NCBI GenBank assembly: GCA_900548705.1 | Contig: URLF01000014.1 | Coordinates: 1-38,875, forward strand | Reading direction: 5' to 3' | DNA length: 38,875 nt | DNA from: an uncultured Porphyromonadaceae bacterium | GTDB taxonomy: Bacteria; Bacteroidota; Bacteroidia; Bacteroidales; Muribaculaceae | Part shown: piece after piece, positions 24,799-32,478 of the stretch | Layout of the letters: each line of letters opens with the position of its first letter | Numbering within the stretch: the first letter of the stretch is position 1 | Made by a program: the position numbers and the translations under genes | The notes under the pieces: generated by a model | What the model was told of the DNA's origin: nothing | The model's database searches: none | Seen by the model: the letters and a program-made list of their open reading frames with translations, nothing else

Positions 24799-25745
24799 AT
24801 TTCGCCGAGATGCCCATCTCCGGGATGGTATGAGTTGATATGACGGTCTTTCTTTTCTTCATACACTTCCGCGATAGTGAGGAAGATTCCGGTCTCCTCA
24901 ACATCGCCGAACTCATCATTTATGGCTGTGCCGAACACTTTCAGCGTCGGGCTGAGGCTCATATAGGCGTTGACGAGGGGCGGGATGTTGATGCCGTGTT
25001 CGCGGATTGCGGAGTTGAGTATCCGGTAGTCCTCCTTGAAGTCGTGGCCCGGAAACATCCGCTCGAATTTCCCGTCGCCGTCGCCACGGGCGATCGGGCT
25101 GAACGGGCGGCAAAGGTTGTCGGTGTCGGGAAAATGCTTGTTGAGGAAATACAGCAGCATATCGCGACACTCCCTGTCGTAGCTCGGATACATCGTGAAC
25201 TTCCCGAAAAGATATTTGATTTCGTGATATTCGACAGTCAGCGCTCCAAGACCGTCCCATAGATTGTCAAGGGCGAAAATCGCCTTGGCTCCTGCCCGAG
25301 AGGACTGATATTCGAGCCTTACGAACGAACGTCCAAGCTCGATTGTCTGGGGAAGATACCCGGAGATGAATTCCGGGGAGAAGCTGAACATATGGGAGGT
25401 GGCTATCCTTGGAACTCCATCCTCGATTTTAATATCCTTTCCGAGGATGAAACGGTAACCGCCGATTATCTCACGGTCTTCGGGAGACCATACTATCAGC
25501 TGGCGGCATGGAGGCTCCATTGTGTCATACATGTCGATGTCACAGCTTTTGCCGGTGCCTCCGCCTGCGGAGCGGAAAGCAATCTCGCGCAACCTCCCGA
25601 TTTCACGCATTGTGGCCGGGGAGTTGTGGGCATCGACTACATATATTTCATTGCCCCCTTTGTTGGTCGTGCGGAGCAGACGGTCGGGTGTCAGCTCCGC
25701 CATTATGCTTTCAGGGGATATCGGGTCGATTATTTTCTCAGACAT
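24795..25745 (-). CDS. glsB: GNAT N-acyltransferase GlsB-like (glycine lipid synthesis)
   Basis: A 316-residue enzyme of the OlsB/hemolysin-like GNAT group. MREIGRLREIAFRSAGGGTGKS, YRFILGKDIK and ELGRSFVRLEYQSSRAG are the characteristic blocks. In Bacteroides GlsB joins a 3-hydroxy-fatty acid to the amino group of glycine, making commendamide, the first step of glycine-lipid synthesis. The ATG at 25745 is used; the frame opens earlier, but that would overlap glsA by 86 bases. It overlaps glsA by 8 bases and wzi by 4. Glycine as acceptor is assumed from family and neighbourhood. Confidence 0.82.
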   Translation of the reverse strand: MSEKIIDPISPESIMAELTPDRLLRTTNKGGNEIYVVDAHNSPATMREIGRLREIAFRSAGGGTGKSCDIDMYDTMEPPCRQLIVWSPEDREIIGGYRFILGKDIKIEDGVPRIATSHMFSFSPEFISGYLPQTIELGRSFVRLEYQSSRAGAKAIFALDNLWDGLGALTVEYHEIKYLFGKFTMYPSYDRECRDMLLYFLNKHFPDTDNLCRPFSPIARGDGDGKFERMFPGHDFKEDYRILNSAIREHGINIPPLVNAYMSLSPTLKVFGTAINDEFGDVEETGIFLTIAEVYEEKKDRHINSYHPGDGHLGEI

Positions 25746-26670
25746 TTTCAATCTTGGGGTTTTGAGGGTTTCCTTGCGGAAACAATATCCTTTTGGCCGG
25801 TGGCTGGTCGGGATCCACGACATTGATATGATAGACCGAGGCTCTGACCGAGGCGGCGCATCCCGCAGCGTCGCGTCCGGGGGTAAGCATCTCCCATGAA
25901 AGCGGTACTCCGAATGAGATTGTCAGCGAGCTGTCGGCCATCCTGACCATTTCCCCGGGGAGATAAATCATCTCGAAGTTGAATTTGATGCCAAGCCGAC
26001 GGCGCAGGTTGGCCATCCGGTAGAACTTCTTTGAGTTTTTCCCGCTGAAGAATATCGGTATGATGTCGCGCTTGTAATGGTGGGCCTTGTTGACAAACAT
26101 CTTGTTCCAGGGTAGGTCGGAGACAAGTTTGCGTTTCTTGCCCATATATGGCACACGGCGCAGCCGTGACACCAGCCCGGCGGGAAACATTATCACCGGG
26201 TCATTGCCGGCGAAAGCTTCGTCGACAGCCTTGACAGCCTCGCGGGTCTGTTTGCCGAATTTGTTGACGGGGAGGAAGACCTTCTCAAGCGGCTTGACCG
26301 CCGACAGCAGATCGTTGACCACGAAATAGACATTTCCTCCGTGGCGGCGTTGCACATAGTCAATCAGGGCCATCCCGTCGAGGCCGCCAAGAGGATGGTT
26401 GCTGACGTAAAGCACCCGGCGGTTTTCGGGGGAGGGGAGACGTTCCTCAAACTGAGGCTCCACCGTGATACCGAGCGACTTCAGCGCTCCACGGGCGAAG
26501 TCGGCGCCCTCCAGCCCTGCATTCTCGTCAAGGATTCTGTTAAGCTCATCCTGGCAGATAGTGCGCTCCATCCACTCCACAGCGAACCGTGGAATGAACC
26601 GGGACAGACGGGGCAGTCGCTGGCGCAACACCTCGTCGAGGTCGATTCTTATGGCGTCGTTGTCTGTCAT
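25738..26670 (-). CDS. glsA: PlsC-like O-acyltransferase GlsA (glycine lipid synthesis)
   Basis: A 310-residue lysophospholipid-acyltransferase-like enzyme. RVLYVSNHPLGGLDG holds the NHxxxxD-type catalytic motif; FVVNDLLSAVKPLEKVFLPVN and VIMFPAGLVSR are further acyltransferase blocks. In Bacteroides GlsA adds a second acyl chain to the hydroxyl of N-acylglycine. It sits first in the minus-strand run with a -7 element at 26688-26696, and the next gene overlaps its end. It probably works at the inner membrane. Confidence rests on the characteristic pairing with the GlsB-like gene. Confidence 0.85.
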   Translation of the reverse strand: MTDNDAIRIDLDEVLRQRLPRLSRFIPRFAVEWMERTICQDELNRILDENAGLEGADFARGALKSLGITVEPQFEERLPSPENRRVLYVSNHPLGGLDGMALIDYVQRRHGGNVYFVVNDLLSAVKPLEKVFLPVNKFGKQTREAVKAVDEAFAGNDPVIMFPAGLVSRLRRVPYMGKKRKLVSDLPWNKMFVNKAHHYKRDIIPIFFSGKNSKKFYRMANLRRRLGIKFNFEMIYLPGEMVRMADSSLTISFGVPLSWEMLTPGRDAAGCAASVRASVYHINVVDPDQPPAKRILFPQGNPQNPKIENV

Positions 26671-26687
26671 AGATTGGTTTCAGAGGG

Positions 26688-26696
26688 GCAAATTTA
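26688..26696 (-). promoter_or_regulatory. -7 promoter element for the glsA run
   Basis: The minus strand reads TAAATTTGC, 17 bases before the glsA ATG. It is the only convincing promoter element seen ahead of the run of ten genes down to 17525. Confidence 0.6.
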
Positions 26697-26739
26697 CTAT
26701 TTTTCGGCGAAACAGGGATGGAAATTGCTCTAAAATTCT

Positions 26740-26748
26740 TAAGTTTGC
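26740..26748 (+). promoter_or_regulatory. -7 promoter element for the DUF115-like gene
   Basis: TAAGTTTGC lies 35 bases before the ATG at 26784, which rules out the upstream in-frame ATG at 26718 as the start on this transcript. Confidence 0.6.
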
Positions 26749-26783
26749 ACAAAATTACCGACAAAGCAAACAGTCTGACAGAA

Positions 26784-27656
26784 ATGGGCAAATCAGCGAC
26801 ATCCCTGGTGACAGGATTCCTCGACTCTCTTGGCGCGACATTCAAGAGCTGCCTGCGTATGCTTCCCGCTCTCGGCAACCGAGGGCCGTCGCAACAGTCT
26901 GGGGCATCCTCAGGCAAGCCATTGGTCATCCTTGGTAACGGCCCGTCGCTGCGCCGCAACCTTGAGGAGGATATGGAGGTGTTGCAGGGGGCTGATACTC
27001 TCGCTGTCAACTTCTTTGCCAACTCCCCGGAATTTCTGCAGGTGAGGCCTAAATACTATGTGCTGGCCGACCCGCATTTCTTCGACAAGGCTGACACAGA
27101 CCCGAATGTCGGGCGGCTTATATCCGCCCTCAATTCCATCGACTTCGCTATGACGCTGTTGATTCCTGCGGCGGCGCGTCGCAAGGCTCGGTTGTTTGTC
27201 AATCCGCTTCTGAGGGTGGAGACATTTAATTTTGTCGCCGTCGAGGGGTTCCGTTGGTTTGAGGACGCGATGTTCGGCCACCGGTTCGGGATGCCCCGTC
27301 CGCGCAATGTGCTGATTCCCTCGATAATGATAGGTATATGGTTGGGTTATAAGCAGATATACCTCCTTGGTGCAGACCATTCCTGGCTCTCCACGCTGTC
27401 GGTCAACGACCGCAACGAAGTTGTCTCAATCCAGCCCCATTTCTACAAGGAGGATGACCGGGAGCAGAAACGCATACGTCAGGAGTATGTGCGCCATCCG
27501 CTCCACGAAGTGCTGGAAAGTATGACCATCGCTTTCCGGTCGTATCACCGCATCCAGGCATATGCCTCGGCCCACGGCATCTCCATCGTCAACGCCACTC
27601 CCGGTTCGATGATTGACGCGTTCCCGAGAGAGCCCCTCGCTTCCACCAATTCTTGA
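26784..27656 (+). CDS. DUF115 / sialyltransferase-like protein, candidate glycan transferase
   Basis: A 290-residue protein with no clear signal. KPLVILGNGPSLRRNLEE resembles the nucleotide-binding start of DUF115/Maf and CST-type sialyltransferase folds, and YYVLADPHFFD is another block of that sort. The C-terminal half has IGIWLGYKQIYLLGADHSW, a common DUF115 block. DUF115-type Maf proteins transfer nonulosonic acids in other bacteria, and the minus-strand run beside it carries legB and neuB. A role in adding a nonulosonate to a surface molecule is therefore plausible, but inferred. Family assignment rests on motifs alone. Confidence 0.6.
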   Translation: MGKSATSLVTGFLDSLGATFKSCLRMLPALGNRGPSQQSGASSGKPLVILGNGPSLRRNLEEDMEVLQGADTLAVNFFANSPEFLQVRPKYYVLADPHFFDKADTDPNVGRLISALNSIDFAMTLLIPAAARRKARLFVNPLLRVETFNFVAVEGFRWFEDAMFGHRFGMPRPRNVLIPSIMIGIWLGYKQIYLLGADHSWLSTLSVNDRNEVVSIQPHFYKEDDREQKRIRQEYVRHPLHEVLESMTIAFRSYHRIQAYASAHGISIVNATPGSMIDAFPREPLASTNS

Positions 27657-27667
27657 ATCACCGCTCA

Positions 27668-28264
27668 ATGGATACCTACTATACCCTCGCAGCCCCTTCC
27701 AAAGCCCTCTTCACCGAAAAGCGAAGCCGTTTCATCAGCTTCGCCATCCCGGTGACTACCCGTGAACAGGCCCGCGAGGAGGTAAAGCGGATTTCCAAGG
27801 AGTATTTCGACGCCCGTCACGTCTGTTGGGCGTTCATGCTCGGGGCAGACCGCCTCGATTTCCTGTCGAGCGACAACGGGGAACCGTCAGGCACCGCCGG
27901 CAAGCCTATTCTCGGGCAGATAAACTCGGCCAACCTGACCGACATAGTGATAATCGTTGTCCGCTATTTCGGAGGGATAAAGCTTGGCACACCGGGCCTT
28001 ATCGCCGCCTACCGCGAGGCCGCACGGCTGGCTATAGAGGAGGGGGAAATCATAGAATGCCACAAAAAAGAGACCTTCACCTTCACTTTCCCATACCTGG
28101 CGATGAACGACGTGATGAAGGTGGTCAAATCCTCCCCTGAACTTGACATCCTCAGCCAGACCTTCGACAATTCCTGCTCGATGACCCTGTCAATGCGCGC
28201 CGACATCTTCCCCGAAATCACCGGCCGTCTCCTCTCGCTCGACGGAGTCTGTGCCGCCGACTGA
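27668..28264 (+). CDS. YigZ/IMPACT-family protein
   Basis: A 198-residue cytoplasmic protein. FTEKRSRFISFAIPV, FDARHVCWAFMLG, DNGEPSGTAGKPIL and VVRYFGGIKLGTPGLIAAYREAA are the conserved UPF0029 (IMPACT) motifs, and a smaller C-terminal domain follows. The biochemical role is unsettled in bacteria; eukaryotic IMPACT modulates translation control. ATG 27668 is chosen over a TTG 15 bases upstream. It starts 11 bases after the previous gene and is probably co-transcribed with it. A weak 6-bp hairpin (28266-28288) follows the stop. Confidence 0.92.
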   Translation: MDTYYTLAAPSKALFTEKRSRFISFAIPVTTREQAREEVKRISKEYFDARHVCWAFMLGADRLDFLSSDNGEPSGTAGKPILGQINSANLTDIVIIVVRYFGGIKLGTPGLIAAYREAARLAIEEGEIIECHKKETFTFTFPYLAMNDVMKVVKSSPELDILSQTFDNSCSMTLSMRADIFPEITGRLLSLDGVCAAD

Positions 28265-28310
28265 CCTCCGCATTTATATTTCGCGGAGATTCCAGTCTTA
28301 AGGAATTTTA

Positions 28311-28343
28311 TTTGTACAAAAAATGAGAATGTCGTATATTTGC
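28311..28343 (+). promoter_or_regulatory. promoter for first TPR regulator
   Basis: TTTG (28311-28314) and TATATTTGC (28335-28343) are spaced 20 bases, a full -33/-7 match. The ATG is 28 bases downstream. Confidence 0.8.
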
Positions 28344-28371
28344 AGACGTAAATTCCGTAATATTGCCAGAA

Positions 28372-30084
28372 ATGCTGTTCTCCGAAAAAAATAAAATCGC
28401 AATCGAAAACAACCATCGCCGTGTCCGGCTTCATACACTTCCCGTTCTCGCGCTGCTTGTTGGCTTTCTTCTTCCGGCTCTATCTACTTGTAGCAGGAAG
28501 ACGCATACCGACCGTACGTTGACCGGCATCGAGAATGGATTTTATGACTCGATACCTGATGTCAGGTCGCTGTTATGTCGCCTTGACTCTATTCCACAAG
28601 ATGCTTTGGTTAACGATTACCGCCGGGAACTGTATGGCCTTTTGAGAGCGAAAGGCAATATCTTTTGCGGTGATTATCCACCTGACGATTCAGCGTTGAC
28701 AGAGTATGTCGAGTTTTTCAGAAGGGAGCAAGATAATTACCATCTGTTCGAGGCTTTGACAATGAGAAGTTTTTGCAATTTAGCCCATCGTAATCTTTTG
28801 GAGTCGATGACGGATGCGTTTGATGCCAGGGATATAGCTAAAGTCGTGAATGACACACTTATGATGGCGCGTGCGGAAGAACTCCTGATGTATAATTTTG
28901 AACCGGTATACAACCCTGATTCAGTGCTTGACCATGCGCAAAAATCCGGCGCTTATTATGCGGCTTGCAAGCGATTCAGGGATGTTCGGAATATGAAAAG
29001 ATATGCTGCGGTTTATCTGAACGCATTGGGGCGTACTGACGAGGCTTTGGCTATGATGGATAGCATACTGCGGGCCACACCTTTGACTGATTCAGTGGAG
29101 TTGTCACGTATTTATAACAGGTATATCAAGCTGTACGTCGAAAAAGATAGTCTTGAACAGGCAGAGAATGCGTTTCGACATTCACTGAAATATGCCGGCA
29201 AGGACTTCTTATGGAGAATTGACTGGCGTAATGTCCTGAGTATGTTCTTTACTGCTGGAAAAATCGACAGTGTGGAACATTATCTTCCTATAATGAAAAA
29301 TCATTATTATGGAGGTGACGGCAACTTTTTTTATTATAAATATACTCAGCTTGTCGCCGAATCCCATGGTGACTATGAAACTGCATATCACTACACTAAG
29401 CTCGTGGACAGCATTAACCAGTTTCGCCATAATGTCACTGTGACCCAGTCTCCATCAATCGTCATTAGTGAATATTACAATAAAAAGGCGCAAGAGGAAT
29501 CGGCTCGGGTCGAAGCCCGAAATAAAATGATTCTTGCCATTATGGCATTCTTTCTGACTGTCATAATCTTGTTGATGGTGTGTCTTCGGGTAAGGCATAA
29601 ACGTCAACAGTTACGTGAGGCCTCCACGTTGATGGAGCTGGATAGCATCCGCGAACAGTTGGCATCGGCAAAAATAGACAAGTCTGTTGCCGAGTCGCTG
29701 TTCAAATCTGGCTTCACCTCATTGGACAAGCTGACCACTGAGTATTTCATCGCCAAATCGACCGGGCGGGGAACACCCGAATCAATGGTCAAAAGCATAG
29801 AGACCCAACTGGAGAAATTGCGGTCGGAAGAGTCCCTCGACCAGGTATGTGAAAAAATAGACATGCTCTATGACGGCATCCTGACCAAAATAAAGGTCGA
29901 GATACCCAAAATGAAAAAAGCTGACATATATTTCATCGCCCTTAAACTTGCCGGTTTCTCTCCCAAATCAATCTGCCTTTTGCTGAATCTCTCCCCGACC
30001 AACTACTACACCAAGTGGCAGCGCATCCGCAATCGTGTCTGTGAGACCGGAATATGCGTGGGAAACGTGTCTGTTTTTGATTGA
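28372..30084 (+). CDS. membrane TPR protein with C-terminal HTH-like domain (paralogue 1)
   Basis: A 570-residue protein, family unnamed here. The N-terminal hydrophobic segment (LPVLALLVGFLLPALSTC) is a signal anchor with a weak lipobox at C40. About 330 residues of TPR-like helices follow, for example ALGRTDEALAMMDSILR, facing the periplasm. One membrane helix (about 386-407, LAIMAFFLTVIILLMVCLRV) leads to a coiled coil. The C-terminal domain, GFSPKSICLLLNLSPTNYYTKWQRIRNR (about 528-555), resembles a helix-turn-helix. This is a common Bacteroidales layout for transmembrane sensors that bind DNA. A second copy with the same plan is at 32479. An IS element begins 45 bases after its stop. Confidence 0.75.
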   Translation: MLFSEKNKIAIENNHRRVRLHTLPVLALLVGFLLPALSTCSRKTHTDRTLTGIENGFYDSIPDVRSLLCRLDSIPQDALVNDYRRELYGLLRAKGNIFCGDYPPDDSALTEYVEFFRREQDNYHLFEALTMRSFCNLAHRNLLESMTDAFDARDIAKVVNDTLMMARAEELLMYNFEPVYNPDSVLDHAQKSGAYYAACKRFRDVRNMKRYAAVYLNALGRTDEALAMMDSILRATPLTDSVELSRIYNRYIKLYVEKDSLEQAENAFRHSLKYAGKDFLWRIDWRNVLSMFFTAGKIDSVEHYLPIMKNHYYGGDGNFFYYKYTQLVAESHGDYETAYHYTKLVDSINQFRHNVTVTQSPSIVISEYYNKKAQEESARVEARNKMILAIMAFFLTVIILLMVCLRVRHKRQQLREASTLMELDSIREQLASAKIDKSVAESLFKSGFTSLDKLTTEYFIAKSTGRGTPESMVKSIETQLEKLRSEESLDQVCEKIDMLYDGILTKIKVEIPKMKKADIYFIALKLAGFSPKSICLLLNLSPTNYYTKWQRIRNRVCETGICVGNVSVFD

Positions 30085-30128
30085 AGCCATCTCACACATT
30101 TAATATTTAAGATAAACAATTTGACTAA

Positions 30129-31024
30129 GAGGTTGTTTAAAAATGATTGTTAACAGAAGTGAGTTTACGGAGGGTGATAACAACCGCCGCAACCATGAGC
30201 ATTTCGTTGGCAGATTCTGTCATCACTTCGTAGTTTCGGCATAATCGCCTGAAATTTTCAAGCCATGCGAATGTTCTTTCCACGACCCATCTTTTCTTGG
30301 CCGGGACAAACTGACCGGAATAATTTGAATGTGTGATCTCGACGTCAATTCCAAAATCATGCTTGGCCTCCTCAATGAAATTCCCGCGATATCCTCTGTC
30401 GGCATAGATGCGCCTTATCCATGGGAACGCAACGACAAGCATTGCCACAAGAGCGTATGCAGATTTGGAATCATGGATATTGGCAGGAGTTGTGGATGCT
30501 TCCAAAATATCGCCGTCCTTATCCGTTATTATATTGCGTTTTACGCCCTTAACTTTTTTGTTTCCGTCAATGCCCTTTTGGGAGCGAGGCAACGCAGACC
30601 GGGAACTCTCACTGTCAATGGCTCCGATGGTAGGGTGTGGCGATTCGCCTCTTTTAAGCCTGACTTTCTCCACAAGACTGTCCTCAAGTTCGGAAAAGGA
30701 ATTCATGGCGCCCCAACGTCTGAAATAGTAATACACTATCTGCCATTTGGGATATTCCGTCGGCAGCATGCGCCACTGGCAACCGCTGACGTCTATATAG
30801 ATTATCGCGTCAAGTATGAGAAAAAAATCATATTTGCTACGCCAGTTGTCCATGAGAGTTGTTCCTTTTATATACTCCTTCTGAGCATCGGTCAAATCGG
30901 TCAGATACATATTTCTTTGGGTTTGTTTATGTTTGTGCATATATTTAAACAATCCACAAAGGATAAATGCCTGAGCATCCGACTGATGCTCATTTCTCAT
31001 TCACATTTGTTTTTAAACAAGCTC
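30129..31024. mobile_element. IS5-family insertion sequence, complete
   Basis: An 896-bp element bounded by imperfect 15-bp inverted repeats: left GAGGTTGTTTAAAAA at 30129-30143, right (complement) GAGCTTGTTTAAAAA ending at 31024, 14 of 15 matching. A direct TAA flanks both ends (30126-30128 and 31025-31027), as expected for the 3-bp TNA duplication of IS5-type elements. It carries one transposase gene. It lies between a TPR regulator and the truncated end of an exporter gene. Confidence 0.92.
30137..30910 (-). CDS. IS5-family transposase
   Basis: A 257-residue DDE transposase. MYLTDLTDAQKEYIK and GCQWRMLPTEYPKWQIVYYYFRRW are family N-terminal blocks. The catalytic triad appears as D99 (GAIDSES), D171 (IYADRGYRG) and E211 (VVERTFAWLENFRRL). 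There is no frameshift or premature stop, so it may still be active. The ATG at 30910 is used; upstream in-frame codons extend to 31000 without conserved content. The stop lies inside the left terminal repeat, as is usual for compact IS5 elements. Confidence 0.95.
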   Translation of the reverse strand: MYLTDLTDAQKEYIKGTTLMDNWRSKYDFFLILDAIIYIDVSGCQWRMLPTEYPKWQIVYYYFRRWGAMNSFSELEDSLVEKVRLKRGESPHPTIGAIDSESSRSALPRSQKGIDGNKKVKGVKRNIITDKDGDILEASTTPANIHDSKSAYALVAMLVVAFPWIRRIYADRGYRGNFIEEAKHDFGIDVEITHSNYSGQFVPAKKRWVVERTFAWLENFRRLCRNYEVMTESANEMLMVAAVVITLRKLTSVNNHF

Positions 31025-32132
31025 TAAGTTGCAGGGCTGCGGGCTACGGCACCGTTGGGAATGGGAGGATGTGCAGGCTGACTTGTTTGCTGTACAGATG
31101 AAAAGCCTACGCCTACAACAGACACAAGAGGCGGGAAATATTTTCATAAATGAGGTGAAAAACATATTGATTACGGTTCTTGCCGCCAAGGGTGTGATTG
31201 ACGGCTCCCTATCGCTTGGAGCTATGCTGGCAATTCAGTATATAGTCGGGCAGCTCAATTCTCCAGTGGAGCAACTAATGGCTTTCATCTACTCGATGCA
31301 GGATGTGAAGATTTCCCTTGAGCGTATTAATGATATACACCGTGAGCGTGAAGAGCGGTCTAGTGACTCCTCTGGAGATATTGCCGTGGATGCGGCCTCC
31401 ATTTGCCTGCGTGGAGTGAGATTCGGATATGACCCGCATGCGTCGGAGGAGACAATCAGGGGTGTGGATATGACTGTCCCCGCCGGAAAGGTGACAGCCA
31501 TTGTTGGCGTGTCCGGCTCTGGCAAGACTACGCTTGTTAAGTTGATGCTGGGCTATTATCCCGTCGCGGGAGGGGAGATAGCGGTCGGTGGGGTTGATTT
31601 GCAAACTATGGATTTGAAAAACTGGCGCAGCAGATGTGGTGCCGTTATGCAGGATGGTGTGATATTCTCCGAGTCAATAGCCCGCAACATTGCGGTCGAT
31701 GACGGGGAAATAGATTGCGACAGGCTTGTGGATGCAGCCCGAATGGCTAATATCCACGACTTCATCCTCGCCCTCCCTCTTGGATATGACACGGTCATTG
31801 GCCCCGACGGAGTTGGCTTGAGTCAGGGACAGAAACAACGGATACTTATCGCTCGCGCGGTTTATAAAAACCCTCCTTTCATTTTTCTCGATGAGGCCAC
31901 CAATGCCCTGGATGCCCGTAACGAACGCGAGATAGTCGGCAACCTGGAGCAATTTTACTATGGCCGGACGGTGGTTGTAGTGGCTCACAGGCTGTCAACC
32001 GTCTGTAATGCCGACCACATTGTGGTGCTCGATCACGGACGCATTGTCGAGAAAGGCACGCATAGCTCACTTCTTGCCCTTAGAGGTATGTACTACAACT
32101 TGATAAAGAACCAGTTGGAGCCTGGCTGCTGA
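31025..32132 (+). pseudogene. 5'-truncated peptidase-type ABC exporter (C-terminal TM part and ATPase only)
   Basis: The frame runs straight out of the IS end with codons reading KLQGC, then RWEWEDVQADLFAVQMKSL and IQYIVGQLNSPVEQLMAFIYSMQDVKISLERINDIH. This matches the last part of the transmembrane domain of C39-peptidase bacteriocin/peptide exporters (ComA/LanT type). The ATPase is complete: Walker A GVSGSGKTT, signature LSQGQKQRI, Walker B IFLDEATNALD and H-loop VAHRLST. The N-terminal peptidase and most membrane helices, roughly 350-400 residues, are absent. The sequence left of the IS is not their continuation. The first possible start codon is a TTG at 31029. It is almost certainly non-functional as an exporter. 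Confidence 0.85.
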
Positions 32133-32181
32133 CCTTGTTGCTATGCTCCTTTGTGGATTTAAAAATATATGCCATATCGAA

Positions 32182-32391
32182 ATGTCCCGACAGACCGACT
32201 ATTCTAATTCCTCTTCCTCCAAGCTGACAGAACACTCTCCAAAGGTGAGACGTCTTCTCGGCCATCATCCATCGACCCTGTATATGTTGGGATATGTCGC
32301 GATTCTGTTTTGTGTCGCTGTTCTAATCTTTGTGCTGGCAATTCTCGGGCTTGACAGAAGTTGGTCGCAATTCTTTGGTAATTTTAAATAA
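32182..32391 (+). CDS. small single-pass membrane protein, unrecognised
   Basis: A 69-residue protein (MSRQTDYSNSSSS start) with a polar Ser-rich N-terminus, KVRRLLGHHPS, one strong hydrophobic helix (LGYVAILFCVAVLIFVLAILGL) and a short polar tail. An in-frame ATG at 32143 would add 13 residues. The layout of the first 50 residues resembles the cytoplasmic tail and anchor helix of HlyD-type adaptor proteins that usually accompany this exporter class. It may be a truncated adaptor or an independent small protein. It lies 49 bases after the exporter remnant. Confidence 0.55.
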   Translation: MSRQTDYSNSSSSKLTEHSPKVRRLLGHHPSTLYMLGYVAILFCVAVLIFVLAILGLDRSWSQFFGNFK

Positions 32392-32404
32392 AAGGGTTGA
32401 TTCA

Positions 32405-32437
32405 TTTGTGGAAATGAATTTTAAGTGCTAAATTTGC
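32405..32437 (+). promoter_or_regulatory. promoter for second TPR regulator
   Basis: TTTG (32405-32408) and TAAATTTGC (32429-32437) are spaced 20 bases. The ATG at 32479 lies about 40 bases downstream. Element and spacing match those ahead of the first paralogue. Confidence 0.8.
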
Positions 32438-32478
32438 TGAGGAATGTTTGATTACTTTTTCTCCGAGAGTGATTGCCG

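Noticed and set aside
30085..30128. Left flank of the IS as the missing N-terminal part of the ABC exporter
   Set aside because: Reading in the exporter frame gives only a short stretch after the TPR gene's stop, without transmembrane or peptidase features.
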